DNA of 64,000 bases from Phymorhynchus buccinoides (lineage: Eukaryota > Mollusca > Gastropoda > Neogastropoda > Raphitomidae): NCBI GenBank assembly GCA_017654935.2, contig CM065699.1:18802359-18866358 (forward strand), read 5' to 3'. Below, piece by piece: positions 13,165-37,217 of the stretch (position 1 is its first letter; every line of letters starts with the position of its first letter). A program made the translations under genes and the position numbers. The notes beneath the pieces are model-generated. The model had not been told where the DNA came from. It saw only the letters and a program-made list of their open reading frames with translations, and ran no database searches.

Positions 13165-13874
13165 TGTGAATAAGAATATGAATTTTTTTTTCTCCAGTTA
13201 AAAGAACACATTTCAGAAAAAAAATTCTTTTTGCTACTTTTTGTAAATAAGAAAATATATGTTTTCGTAAAGGAAATAGAAGCTGCTAACATACTTTTCA
13301 CTTCTGTTTACTATAAAGTACGTGGAGGATGTTTCAATGAGCTAGTCTTTAAAATATATGTATTGTTCTGTAAGGCTAAATTTAAAAAAATTAAGGTATA
13401 TTGAAGATCACCAGTTGAACCTTGTAGACCAAACATGGACGCAAAACAAAACATGATAAAACTGTAAACAGTATATAGCTAAAAAAAAAAAAGATAATAT
13501 CTGAACAGAGCAGACCAAAACTTACAAAATTCATTTCTGTATCAGTCTGCAAAAGCAAAACACACAATGCTAAATGTCAAAGCATTCATCAAATGCTAAA
13601 TGACATTAGGTGGGTGTTTTATTCAGTTTTTTTCAACAAATATTTTCATAGTAAACTAAAGCATTTTTATTACTTACATTTACACTTGTATGGAGAGCAA
13701 ACGTTTATCATCATTCTCTTTGAGCAACAACAACAACAAAAAAGTTTCTGACCATGTTTTTTGAAAAATATGATTTAACTTCAATCACAAATTTACCAGA
13801 TTTTACAAGACTGACACATATGCATTTCTGACATAAAATGGTCATGTCTTCTGCTCTTTCATATCTTGCTGTTG
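13165..13874. other. Unannotated AT-rich DNA
   Basis: No exon or repeat recognised. Confidence 0.55.
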
Positions 13875-14180
13875 TTGTTAGCTTACCCTGACTAAAAGAC
13901 TCCAGGGATCATCCCAACAGCGGAAGCACTTGAACACTATGTTAAGTGCATCAGCTACGGATAAGAACATTACGTGTGTGACCGTTTTTTATTACCCCCC
14001 GCCACACTCCATCTTCGGGGGAATGTGGAGACTGATGATATTACGCTAGGAGTTTCCCCCGCATTTGACGAAGACAATCCTCGCACAACCATGCATACCA
14101 TAACAACATGTTTTCTGATGTAGCCTTGGTGTTCTAGCCTATGTCAATTGGTCTGAAACAACCTTAAGACAAGGCGATTT
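13875..14180 (+). repeat. Interspersed repeat (ACTCCAGGGATCATCCC), copy 2
   Basis: Same family as 1868-2125, including TGATGTAGCCTTGGTGTTCT. Confidence 0.8.
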
Positions 14181-14263
14181 CATATCTAATTCTACACAAA
14201 ACAGGCGCATAAAAATTGGGCAGGAAATCTCACTTTGTTTTTTATCCTTCTTTATATTATCAG

Positions 14264-14408
14264 TTATTGGGATTTGCGAGTGTGATATTGTTTTTATCCT
14301 ATCTCAAGTGGTTTGCTGTTTATCACAAGAGGTCGGAGACCGAGTGTGATAAACAGCAAGCCACGAGAGATAGGATAAAAGCAATATCACACTCGCAAAT
14401 CCTAATAA
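14264..14408. repeat. Foldback element, ~145 bp hairpin
   Basis: Arms of ~60 bp (GATTTGCGAGTGTGATATTG with its complement; GCTGTTTATCAC with its complement) around a ~19-nt loop. Probably a MITE. Confidence 0.85.
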
Positions 14409-14409
14409 T

Positions 14410-15474
14410 GGATATATACCGATATTTTACCTCTTTCAGATGATAATCAAGCACGCAACTAAGAAGCGAGGCGGCCATGCATGCAGATCTAAAATAATAC
14501 TAACCACTTCACCGTAGCAAGAAAATCCCACTCATCCACAAATAATATAGTTCTCCAAGTTAGAAAGTCGTGACCTATTTTGATCTTGCACATTGATACA
14601 TTATGAAAGGAAACTGATTATTAATCGAAACATGAACCTACTGGAATTTGCTGTATAAAAGAATAGCCTTTACAATGACATATTCGTTTTACACTGCAAT
14701 CACAGGCCATAGTTATAGTCATTTCGCCAATGACGAACTTTCAATGATGACGTAATTTCAGTGATTGCGTAAGTTCACTAAGATGACGTTTTTTGGTGTC
14801 CTGCTCAGAAGGTGCTATTTGCAGTGACACTAACTTGAATATGTGGTTGTCAGCCGCTAATTTTATCATTTGCAATTTCACTAAAACTTACTCTTCACAA
14901 TATTTTTTTCAATGTAAAATGTTCATCATAAACAACCTTTTGCATTTATCGGGTTAAGGCATAGGGTTAGGAGTATGTTTGGGCTTTTTGTTTTACTAAT
15001 CATCACTTGATGCAAATAAAGAAAATATGGTTTGAGTACTGCAGATAGTCGCATGCAAGTGTACAAACCATGAGATATATAACTGTGACGTCAAGTCTCT
15101 AATAGCAACAGTGTATTCTTACACCTTTTCTCACGCGCGTTTACACTGAGCCTATGGGTTAATATATGCAAATGATATCTCTGGATATTGTTTTATATCT
15201 CACGGCTGGCAGGCCTCTTTGCACTACTTGTACATCGGTATATTATCCTTTTCAAAGTATGGACATTGTTTTTCAGGACAAAAATAAAAAGAAGATTTTT
15301 CAACTCTCAAAATGTGTAATTTCAACTCTGAACCAAATATTCATAGAAATACAACGATAGTTCCAAAGTGTGAACATTTATTTTCCCAAGATAGGAGAAA
15401 TTGGTTTATGCCAAGGAAAAAAAAATCAAATCATCATCATAAGTTCACAGTTAGTGAAGTAGCCACAAGCACAA
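14410..15474. other. Unannotated DNA
   Basis: No exon or repeat recognised. Confidence 0.5.
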
Positions 15475-15690
15475 TAGACGATTTTCGAGAAAAAAAACTA
15501 GGGGAGAGCACTTCGTGAAAATTAGAATTGTTTACCCCCATTACTCCATCAAATGCCATAGCAACAATGCAACAATGGCGTCGAAGCTTGAAACCACAGG
15601 ATGGAGTCGGCGACTTGCAAACATTTTTTTTAGAAAAATGAGGGGTGGCCAGTATCCACAAACTGAGAGAACTTGCAAAATGTGACGTAA
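15475..15690 (+). repeat. Interspersed repeat (GGAGAGCACTTCGTGAAAAT), copy 1
   Basis: Shares GGAGAGCACTTCGTGAAAAT, CATAGCAACAATG and TTGCAAACATTTT with 24103-24300. Confidence 0.7.
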
Positions 15691-15699
15691 AAATATAAA

Positions 15700-16625
15700 T
15701 TACATCAATTTTAAAATGACGCACGGTGTTCTAAGTGATGTAAGTCTAATCAAACACGCGAGCCGAGAGCTGGGGGTCTACCTGTTTGACCGATTGAATT
15801 AGGCAAGATCACTCCCACACTCCATGAAATTACTCCCCTAATTATTTCCGAACAATTCCTATTAATCACACTAAATTTTGATACCTGCAAATATATATAT
15901 CCTTTTCAAACCCATTATCATACAAACTTGTAACATACAGAGTACAAAATCGAAGTCTTGTGGGTACGGAAACGGGATGGTTAAACAAGATATGCTATTG
16001 CAAACAATGTACGAAGAAAGGATGCAGATTTCAACCTAGTTACTTTCTTTTCAAATTACACTTTAAATATCAGATACAAGGCGAAAAATTTAGTTTCAGT
16101 ATTGCTGTTTTAAAGCAGAAATTACCTTTATTTTGAGTGATAAATAAAAATGAACATATCAATAAGAATGTTAGAATGCGGTACAACTACAAGCTAATAA
16201 TCATTTCACCCTTTTTGAATTACTTGTTTAATTTTACAACACAGTTTTTTTATATTTTTCATTTTACTTTTTTATAACTAAACATTGATATTCCTTTACA
16301 ACATAACTTAACTGTTTATAAATGTGTACATTTAAAACAAAACTATGATTAAAAACACACCATGACAATCAACTTTTGTGTTGCTCACTACAACAGAGAT
16401 CCCGTGTTTTTCTGTAAGAACACAAACTTCAAACTTCAAACTAAAACAAGACATCACAATGTCCACACTTATTTCTGTAAGAAGGAATAATTAAATTCAT
16501 AAGCAAAGAAAACGTGCATGGAAGACTTATTCCATCACATTATGAGAGAGAGAGAGAGAGGGAGAGGGGGGTTAATTCTTGATAATTATGTCCTAATTTA
16601 TCCCAGAATGGGCAGATAAACCTAG
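15700..16625. other. Unannotated AT-rich DNA
   Basis: Only a short GA repeat at 16542-16568. Confidence 0.55.
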
Positions 16626-16627
16626 TA

Positions 16628-17009
16628 CCGTAAAAACTGGACTATAAGACGCACCTGTATATAAGCCGCATCCCTTAAATTGACAAAATATTAGGTATTT
16701 GTTCACATATAAGCCGCACCAGTTTATCAGCCTCAGAGAAGAATGTATGTGCACAAAGCAACAAATATACTTCTATCAGAACATGAGTGTGTAATGCTCT
16801 CAGATACTTGAAACATGTGATTTGAATCTATTGATTACCAGTTTTGAATCTCAAAGCTCAAAATAGGCTGAAGAATGTGGCCAGACACAGATTAATCATA
16901 CTGATAAATATAGAATGGAAACAAATCCACAGATAAGCCGCATCAGTCTAAAAGCCGCATGGGCCAAAGTTGAGGACAAAAGTAGCGGCTTATAGTCCGC
17001 ATTTTACGG
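16628..17009. mobile_element. TIR element (CCGTAAAA, TATAAGCCGCA family), 382 bp
   Basis: Ends CCGTAAAA and TTTTACGG, with TA at 16626 and 17010; subterminal ACTATAAG and GCGGCTTATAGTCC. A related fragment follows at 17011-17156. Confidence 0.8.
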
Positions 17010-17010
17010 T

Positions 17011-17156
17011 ACCATATTTTTCTGATTATAATTTTACACAAAATTCAGATTTTGCTGTATATATTTTCTTACTATATTAATAGTCACATAATAAGGCGCA
17101 GGGGTCTCCCTCAGGGGAAAACATTATCGTCTATAGTCCCAAAAAATACAGTCAAT
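17011..17156. mobile_element. Fragment of the TATAAGGCG TIR family
   Basis: ATAAGGCGCAGGGGTCTCCC and CTATAGTCCCAAAAAATAC match the termini of 11108-11766 and 23393-23560. Confidence 0.6.
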
Positions 17157-17591
17157 GTAGCAGAATCTTCCAGTCAATAAATAAACTCCTATTTAAAGTG
17201 GGATATGAACAGCACATTAATTTCATTTTACTGTAATTTGTTGACAAAGCAAGGCTCGACTTAAAGACTTATTTCGTCAACAGATTAGAGAGAAATTACA
17301 GCTGTGAAAAAAAGTTCTTTTATCAAATAAAAAAATATTAGACTTCATACCAAACCGAACATAGAATCACAACAAAATATCTCTAGTCCTAGTATAAAGT
17401 AACCGTTAAAATGCTCTAAGTATAATTCAAAATTCATTTTATCCTCCTCTAACAGGGTTACATATTAAGAAACATTATCAATAAAACTAGAGTGTGAAGA
17501 CGCTAGAACAACCAGTGACTTCGGCTCCAGTGACCTTGACCTTTGACCAATGACCATCTTTAAACATGGCCTAGATATCGTAACTATCTAT

Positions 17592-17864
17592 CATGCATGA
17601 GATTGAGAAATTGTGATTTAAGCTGAAAAGCGACCCAAAAAAGGCTGAAAACAGGCTGAAGTCTACTGAAACTGAAGATTTTTTTAATTTTATATAAGGC
17701 TTACAAACAGCATCAGAAGTAGAACTGACATACTTAGTTCATTTTTTATTCACTTATAAGAAGTATTTCAATAATAAGTTGATCTCTTTTTCATACAAAT
17801 ATTTTACCCCTGGGGCCATCAAAAAGCCTAAAATCAGTCTAAAGGCTGAAAAATCTCATGCCTG
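17592..17864. mobile_element. hAT-like MITE (CAGGCATGAGAT family), copy 1
   Basis: Ends CATGCATGAGAT and ATCTCATGCCTG; internal GGCTGAA repeats. Shared with 43095-43337. Confidence 0.65.
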
Positions 17865-18353
17865 CCTATCCGCATGCAAAATTTGAGTGTTCTAGGTCCC
17901 TCCGTCAAAACGTTATCGTGTTAACATAGTCAATGGAAACACAAACACACAGCCCTGAATGCAATAACCAGCTTTCGCTTCACCGCTGGTTATTAATTAT
18001 TACCCCTGTCCACTGCAAACTTTTTTTTTTTTCTTTTACTCCTGCTGGAACTAATTTCAAACCCATATTTCTTGATGTTCTTACTCAATCACAAAAAAAT
18101 AAAAAAGGGGGGGGGAGAGAAAACCTAAAGAAAACATCTTGGGAAATTTTCCTTGGCACAGTCGAGATCACCACAACAGGAAAAAACGAACATCGCCCAA
18201 AACAAATTCATATACTTTTGAAATCTGATCAGATTTCTTCCATCCAAAAAAATTCCTCTAATAACTAACATGGGATATTGCCAGCTAGCCTTACCATTTA
18301 AGCTCACCAAATTAACCGTTTCATCTAAAATATCAAAGCCCTCCAAAATCAAC

Positions 18354-31649
<13,296 letters not shown>

Positions 31650-32033
31650 TTTTTTGCTGTGATTTTGGTTCTGCTACCCAGCAACACCGCGTCAAATTTC
31701 CCTGTGTGCTCCTCAGGCGATGTCGTGAGTGCGGTGCTAGTCTGTGATTGGTTGAAAATCTTTCCAATATTTGTGATTTATCTCAAGACCTACAATTTCT
31801 TTGTTTTTAAATATTGCTTAACTCTAATATTATTAAAGAAAGCAGCATACGCCACTTTTGTATTTTTTTAATGCATGCTAATTTTCTAGTTTTTACCTTG
31901 ACACCCGTTGACCTTTCAGGTGGCCGTGACTAGTTGCACGGTTCTTCTCAAGCGTGCCTGCGTTTCTATTGGTTTCATGCATTGTAGTTACATAAACATA
32001 GGCTTTACTGTTGAATGTTTCAGTTTATTTGTA

Positions 32034-32247
32034 GGGGAAGACGGGGTAAAAAGCGCATGGGCGGGTAAGAAGCCCACCCCAATTATCTCATGAAATGAAG
32101 CAAATTTCAGTCTTATTTTGCCCATGAAACGAGCGTTAATGTTGAGCATTCGTCTCATGGGCAAATTTGACTGAAATTTTCTTTATTTCATGAGATAATT
32201 GGGGTGTGCTTCTTACCCGCCCATGCGCTTTTTACCCCGTCTTCCCC
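32034..32247. mobile_element. 214-bp palindromic MITE, copy 2
   Basis: Same family and length as 2350-2563, flanked by TA at 32032 and 32248. It lies between the two divergent genes, ~380 bp upstream of the PEDS1 start. Confidence 0.92.
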
Positions 32248-32266
32248 TATGTAGCCTTCCGTGTAT

Positions 32267-32268
32267 CC

Positions 32269-32339
<71 letters not shown>

Positions 32340-32990
32340 GTATTTTCACGCGCGCGTGTGTGTGTGTGAAAGAGAGACAGAGAGGGAGGGAGGGAGGGAG
32401 AGAGAGAGAGAGAGAGAGAGAGTCTGAAATGGAGACAAAGAGAGAACGACAATGAAAGACAGAGAGACAGTGATATATTATAGAGACACAGAGAGAAAGA
32501 AACACTCAGAGAGAGACAGTGATAAAGAAAGACAGAGACACAACGAGAGATAAAAATAGACACAGACAGAATGAGACTCTTAGAGACAACGAGAGAGAGA
32601 GAGATGTGGGCACAGAGAGAGAACACGATAGATACAGCTGGGAGAGAGAGAGAGAGATAGTCACACAGTGAGAGAAAGACAAAGACGAAAACAAAAACAA
32701 AGAGAGAGACAAATAGAGAAACAATGAGAGAGACACAGAGAGAAACATAAAGGGAGACAGAGAGAGAAAGACAGGGAGAGATTGAGAGGGAGGGAAACAG
32801 AGAGAGAAACAGCGAGGCCGACAGGCACAGAGAGAAAGACATGCAGAGATTAAACACAGAGACACAGAAAGAGAGAAAGGCAAAAGACAAAAAGAGAGAC
32901 AGAGAGACAGGGGCACGCAGAGAAAGAGATGCAGAGAGACAGACAGATATAGACACACAGAGAGAAAAACAAACAGAAAAAGGGGTAAAG
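32267..32990. repeat. (CT)n followed by a ~650-bp purine-rich (GA) tract
   Basis: 32267-32337 is pure CT; 32360-32990 is degenerate GAGA with interspersed C. Open frames here are artefacts of composition. Confidence 0.95.
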
Positions 32991-33040
32991 GTAAAGATGT
33001 GCCACCCCCCTGCATTTCTCGGTTCATTGTATTCAGTTTC

Positions 33041-33590
33041 CCTTTTTGCCTTTCTTACCAAACATAAAGCTGTATTTTAGGAACATTTTCAGCTAATTCT
33101 CTTTTTGGAATACTAACCCTAAACCTAACCCTAGCCCTAAACCTAACCCTACCCACCACTATGTACTGCAGTACACCGCGATTTGTCACAGTTGTGATTC
33201 ACACAGCAAACAAACAACTACACGACAAGTGCAAAGTGACGTTATTTTATTCACAAGAGACAAAACAAAACTACTGGATATTTCGGCGAATGCGCCTTTA
33301 TCAACACAGACAAGCAATTAAACAGCAAACATCAAATATAGCAAAAGGAGCAAAAAGTAGGCAACAGAAGGAGCAAAAAATAAAAACACACACATCAAGA
33401 TCAAAATAAAAACAATACTTCCCCTCTACAGTCCAACGTGTAAATGAGAGAGACGTTGCGTTTTTCCGTCTTATAGGGTGGGGGGTTGGGTTAGGGTTAG
33501 GGATAGGGTTAGTATTCCAAAAAGGTTATTAGCTAAAAAGGCTCCTAAAATAAAGCTTTATGTATGGTAAGAAAGGCAAAAACGAAAACA
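33041..33590. repeat. Foldback element with telomere-like motifs in its arms
   Basis: Arms 33041-33158 and 33475-33590 are inverted copies (GCCTTTCTTACC, ATAAAGCT, TTTTTGGAATACTAACCC) and each ends inward in irregular CCCTAA/CCTAAC repeats. The ~315-bp centre has no open frame of note. Confidence 0.8.
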
Positions 33591-34198
33591 GTCCAGGAGT
33601 TCTATTTTCCCTAATGAGGCAAAACAGCTTGAATTCTATTTTGCCACATGAGGTTAAATAGCCACTGCTTTTCATCTCAGGTGACCTCCCCTCTCACAGC
33701 TTCCGTTCTAAAAGACCCAGAGAACAGCAATGCGACAGTTTACAACAACAAAACGATTCTGAAATATGTAATGACTTGGTTTGTAACACTTGCACAACGC
33801 ATCACATATTTTTGCTTGTACTGTTCAAGCACACAATTGAAAATACATGTATGATATTGTGTGTGTGTGTGTGTGCGTGCGCGCGCGCACGTGTGTGTGT
33901 GGTGTATCAAGTAGTAGTAGTACTCGGTAGTAGTAGTACTAGTAGTAGAGGGACTGGCTTCTGCCTAAGCCTCGCGGTTTATAATATGTCCCATCCAGAA
34001 TGTTTTCTCTAATAAGGTTGCATTTGCATGCGAAAAACAATCAAACTATGATTGCAATATCAATCATCATAATTATAAAACATTTCACTAAAATTTTCAT
34101 TTTTGTCAAGCATCAAGTGTGCGTGCACATGTTTGTGTTGTGTGTGATGCGTTCATGTAGGCCCCTATATGTGTGTATGTATGCATGGTATGTGTGTG

Positions 34199-34790
34199 TA
34201 TACCTAGAGTATAGAAGAGCGCAGGGAGATGTGATTGAAACTTTTAAGATCTTAAACACACTTTTTTCTCTTAGTAACTCTACCAATAGAGGACACTCCT
34301 TAAAACTAACAAAATCATTAGTTCATATTAATATTTATGCACATGTTTTCACTAACAGGGTTATTAACAATTGGAATTCGGCCACTATGTGTGTGTATGT
34401 ATGAATGGTGTGTGTGTGTGTGTGTGTGTGTATTTACTTCTTAATCTACCTAGAGTATAGAAGAGCGCGGGGAGATATGATTGAAACTTTTAAGATCTTA
34501 AACACACTTTTTTCTCAGTAACTCTACCAATTGAATAGAGGACACTCCTTAAAACTAACAAAATCATTAGTTCATATTAATATTTATGCACATTTTTACA
34601 CTAACAGGGTTATTAACAATTGGAATTCACTACTGCAACCGCAGGAAACAAATAAGATAATTTTTGGGAAGATTATTGCTTCCAAACTAACATAAGTATT
34701 CAGTAATGATTAGTATGCAGATCAGTTTGCTTGTTTTTTCACTGTATGTTGTACTCTTAAAAAAAAAAAAAAAAAAAAAAATAATAATAA
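34199..34790 (+). mobile_element. Two tandem LINE 3' fragments with poly(A)
   Basis: Two copies (about 34199-34390 and 34447-34690) of a segment encoding YRRAQGDVIETFKILNT, NRGHSLKLTKS and FTNRVINNWNS, separated by a TG repeat. The second runs into a poly(A) of about 22 nt at 34759-34780. They match the 3' part missing from the other LINE copies. Confidence 0.8.
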
Positions 34791-34977
34791 TAACAAAACA
34801 AAAACAAAAAAGTTTTAAATTGCGTTTCCTTACAAACTAAAAGGAAATAGCAGGCTAAAGGCTGTTTAAAAGCCTATATGCCATATATATGATATGTATG
34901 TTGTGAATATATATACTGTTATTCCATGCTTGCGAATTGTGTGACAATCACAATGCATACGTGTATTACTATTAGGC

Positions 34978-35300
34978 CTATAGATAAACAACAACAACAA
35001 CATACATTGATACAGTATTTATACGGCGCTGAATCTTGATAGAAATCAAATCAAAGCGCACACACACGTTAGCATCCATAACGCATTCAAACAAAAATGC
35101 AATACAAAGCGAACACACACGTTCAACATAAATGGTATACAGCAGAAACAGACCTAAAGGCAAGAGAGAGAAGAAGAGAAAGAGTGGAGCCTCAATGACG
35201 GGGGAACAGGTGGGTTTTGAGGTTAGATTTGAAGGCTGAGAGGGTCGGTCGCTGACGGAGGAAAAGAGGAAGTTTGTTCCAAGTATTATATAAGTAGTAG
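34978..35300 (-). mobile_element. Possible LINE 3' fragment
   Basis: The minus frame LGTNFLFSSVSDRPSQPSNL, TSKPTCSPVI resembles the 'NxLPxxxxxxxSxxxFKSxLKTHLF' end of non-LTR polymerases. Single short piece; weak. Confidence 0.35.
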
Positions 35301-35419
35301 TAGTAGTAGTCACAGCAGTTGTTGTTGCTGATTGTTATGTGCATTTTTACCGGCCAAACGAAGTCTGACCGGTATTGTTTTGTCTGCTCATGTTATTGAA
35401 TTTTTGTTTCATGTTTTTA

Positions 35420-35555
35420 TTCCATTTCAATTCTGTGTAAAGTGCCCTGTAGCCTACATAGTACTACTTACTTCTTACTACTACTAGTACTAGTACTCAC
35501 TACTAGTAGGATGGGCGCTATATAAATTTTCCTCATTATTATTATTATTATTATA
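35420..35555 (+). repeat. Retroposon 3' tail (GGGCGCTATATAAAT + ATT repeat)
   Basis: AAAGTGCCCTGTAGCC, a short tract, GGGCGCTATATAAATTT and (ATT)n. Typical of L2-like or SINE tails. Confidence 0.5.
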
Positions 35556-35983
35556 GGAAGGAGGACTTTTAAAAAGTCAGGCACAAAAGAAAGTACCAAA
35601 ATTGAAATGAAAGTTGTGGTACACTTGACTGAACATTAGACTAACAATATTAGACTAACAATAGTAACATACTTCACTATATGTTTTATGACACAAACAC
35701 ACAGAGGGAAAGTTATGTATAAGCGTAGCCCATAAGTTTACAGTCATGTTGTACTTGTAGATCTAGAAAAAGAAAACAAAGACATGTACATGCAAGTTTT
35801 TGTGTGCAGTGCTTAAAAAACTTTATGGTGACTTCTAGTAAGTTCTACCAGTAATGTCCACCTGCTGTTTATCGGCAATTATTGACATATACAGGGGTTC
35901 AAAGATGAAGATGCGCAGCACGGGATGAGATAGGATTTGAGAAATATATTACATAATGGAAAAGCGTTGTATGACTAAATCAG

Positions 35984-36130
35984 TATCCTCCGAAGTCGGA
36001 GTGTGGCTGCCTAAATGGTCACACACATAATGTTCTCATCCCTAGCTGGTGTATTTGTACCATAGTGTTCAGTTGCTTTGGGTGTTGGGATGATCCCTGG
36101 AGTCTTTAAGCCAGGGAACGACAACAACAA
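35984..36130 (-). repeat. Interspersed repeat (ACTCCAGGGATCATCCC), copy 3
   Basis: Inverted, shorter copy ending in a CAA-rich tract. Confidence 0.8.
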
Positions 36131-36220
36131 TGAACAACAACTAAATCAGTAAATAACAATTAACATGTAATCTTATATATTTGTGACATTTTGCATTAGA
36201 AAAGGAAAAAATCTTAAATG

Positions 36221-36221
<1 letters not shown>

Positions 36222-36312
<91 letters not shown>
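36222..36312. repeat. (CT)n microsatellite
   Basis: ~90 bp of CT, ~720 bp upstream of the MTG2 start. Confidence 0.97.
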
Positions 36313-36315
<3 letters not shown>

Positions 36316-37034
36316 CTCTCTATCCACTCATGCTTAATTATAAATTGGCATGCCCCAGGCAGATGCATTACAAAGAGTAAACATGCGCCGTTTTTAAATA
36401 AAATGTGTCTTCAATGGCGTGGGCGCACCAACAATCTGAGGCTCTGTAGTCCTGTGCACATCAGAATCATCAGCGTGGTAAGGGCGGGTGTTCACGGCAA
36501 GAAGAGGATGTAGGGGCATGAAGAAAACTTTTTTAAATGTAATTTAAATTATCAAAGTCGAACAGATGCAATCAAAAAAAGAGAGCTGTCATAATGATAA
36601 TGAACTTGGGACCTAATGGGTCAACCTCGCTCTGTCAGTTTGCTTAGCCCCGACCGACCATAGTTTTTGGCTGCCGACCCTAAACCTTTTTTTGATGAAT
36701 GGGAAAAAAAGAAGAAAAAGAAAACGAAAGTAAGCGAGCAAATTCAAACATAAAACATCATAAGTGCAAAAGTATACACTGTTTTGTTTTATTAAAATAT
36801 ATAAATATATTCACACACATGGACCAAACACAAGATTTAAAAAACAAAAAAAAGCCTGGTACATACCTACCCTAATTTTCAAACTGATGAAATCCCAAGC
36901 AGACATAATTTTTGGGGGGCCTTATTTCACTCTTATTTCACTCTGTGTGTGTGTGTGTGTGTGTGTGTTTTGTATGCGGTTTTTTTTTTTAAATCGGTAA
37001 AACTTCAATTTTTATCTTCTGTGTAGCACAGACA

Positions 37035-37217
37035 ATGAGATCCTTAAGACTGCCTCCAACCTTTTATCTGCGAGTGGCACAGCAGCTGGGCAGTTTGTTA
37101 TCGCAACGTCATCCTGACTCCAGTGGGCAGGTGGGGCGTCTTGGTGCATCTTTATATTCATCAACCTCCGCTCCCAAAGCTGTCAAGCCAAAGAAAGCTA
37201 AAGGAATCAGTCAGAAG
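37035..37217 (+). CDS. MTG2: MTG2 exon 1
   Basis: 61 codons with Arg/Ser/Leu-rich mitochondrial-presequence character ([18 protein letters not shown]). Ends KGISQK with donor AAG|GTAAAA. This exon is poorly conserved, so its assignment rests on phase, position and the presequence. Confidence 0.8.

Noticed and set aside
32188..33061. 173-241 codon frames rich in Ser-Leu or Arg-Glu
   Set aside because: Produced by the CT/GA-rich tract; no domain and extreme composition.
33110..33155. True telomere or interstitial telomeric array
   Set aside because: Irregular units, under 50 bp, and mirrored in the foldback arm.
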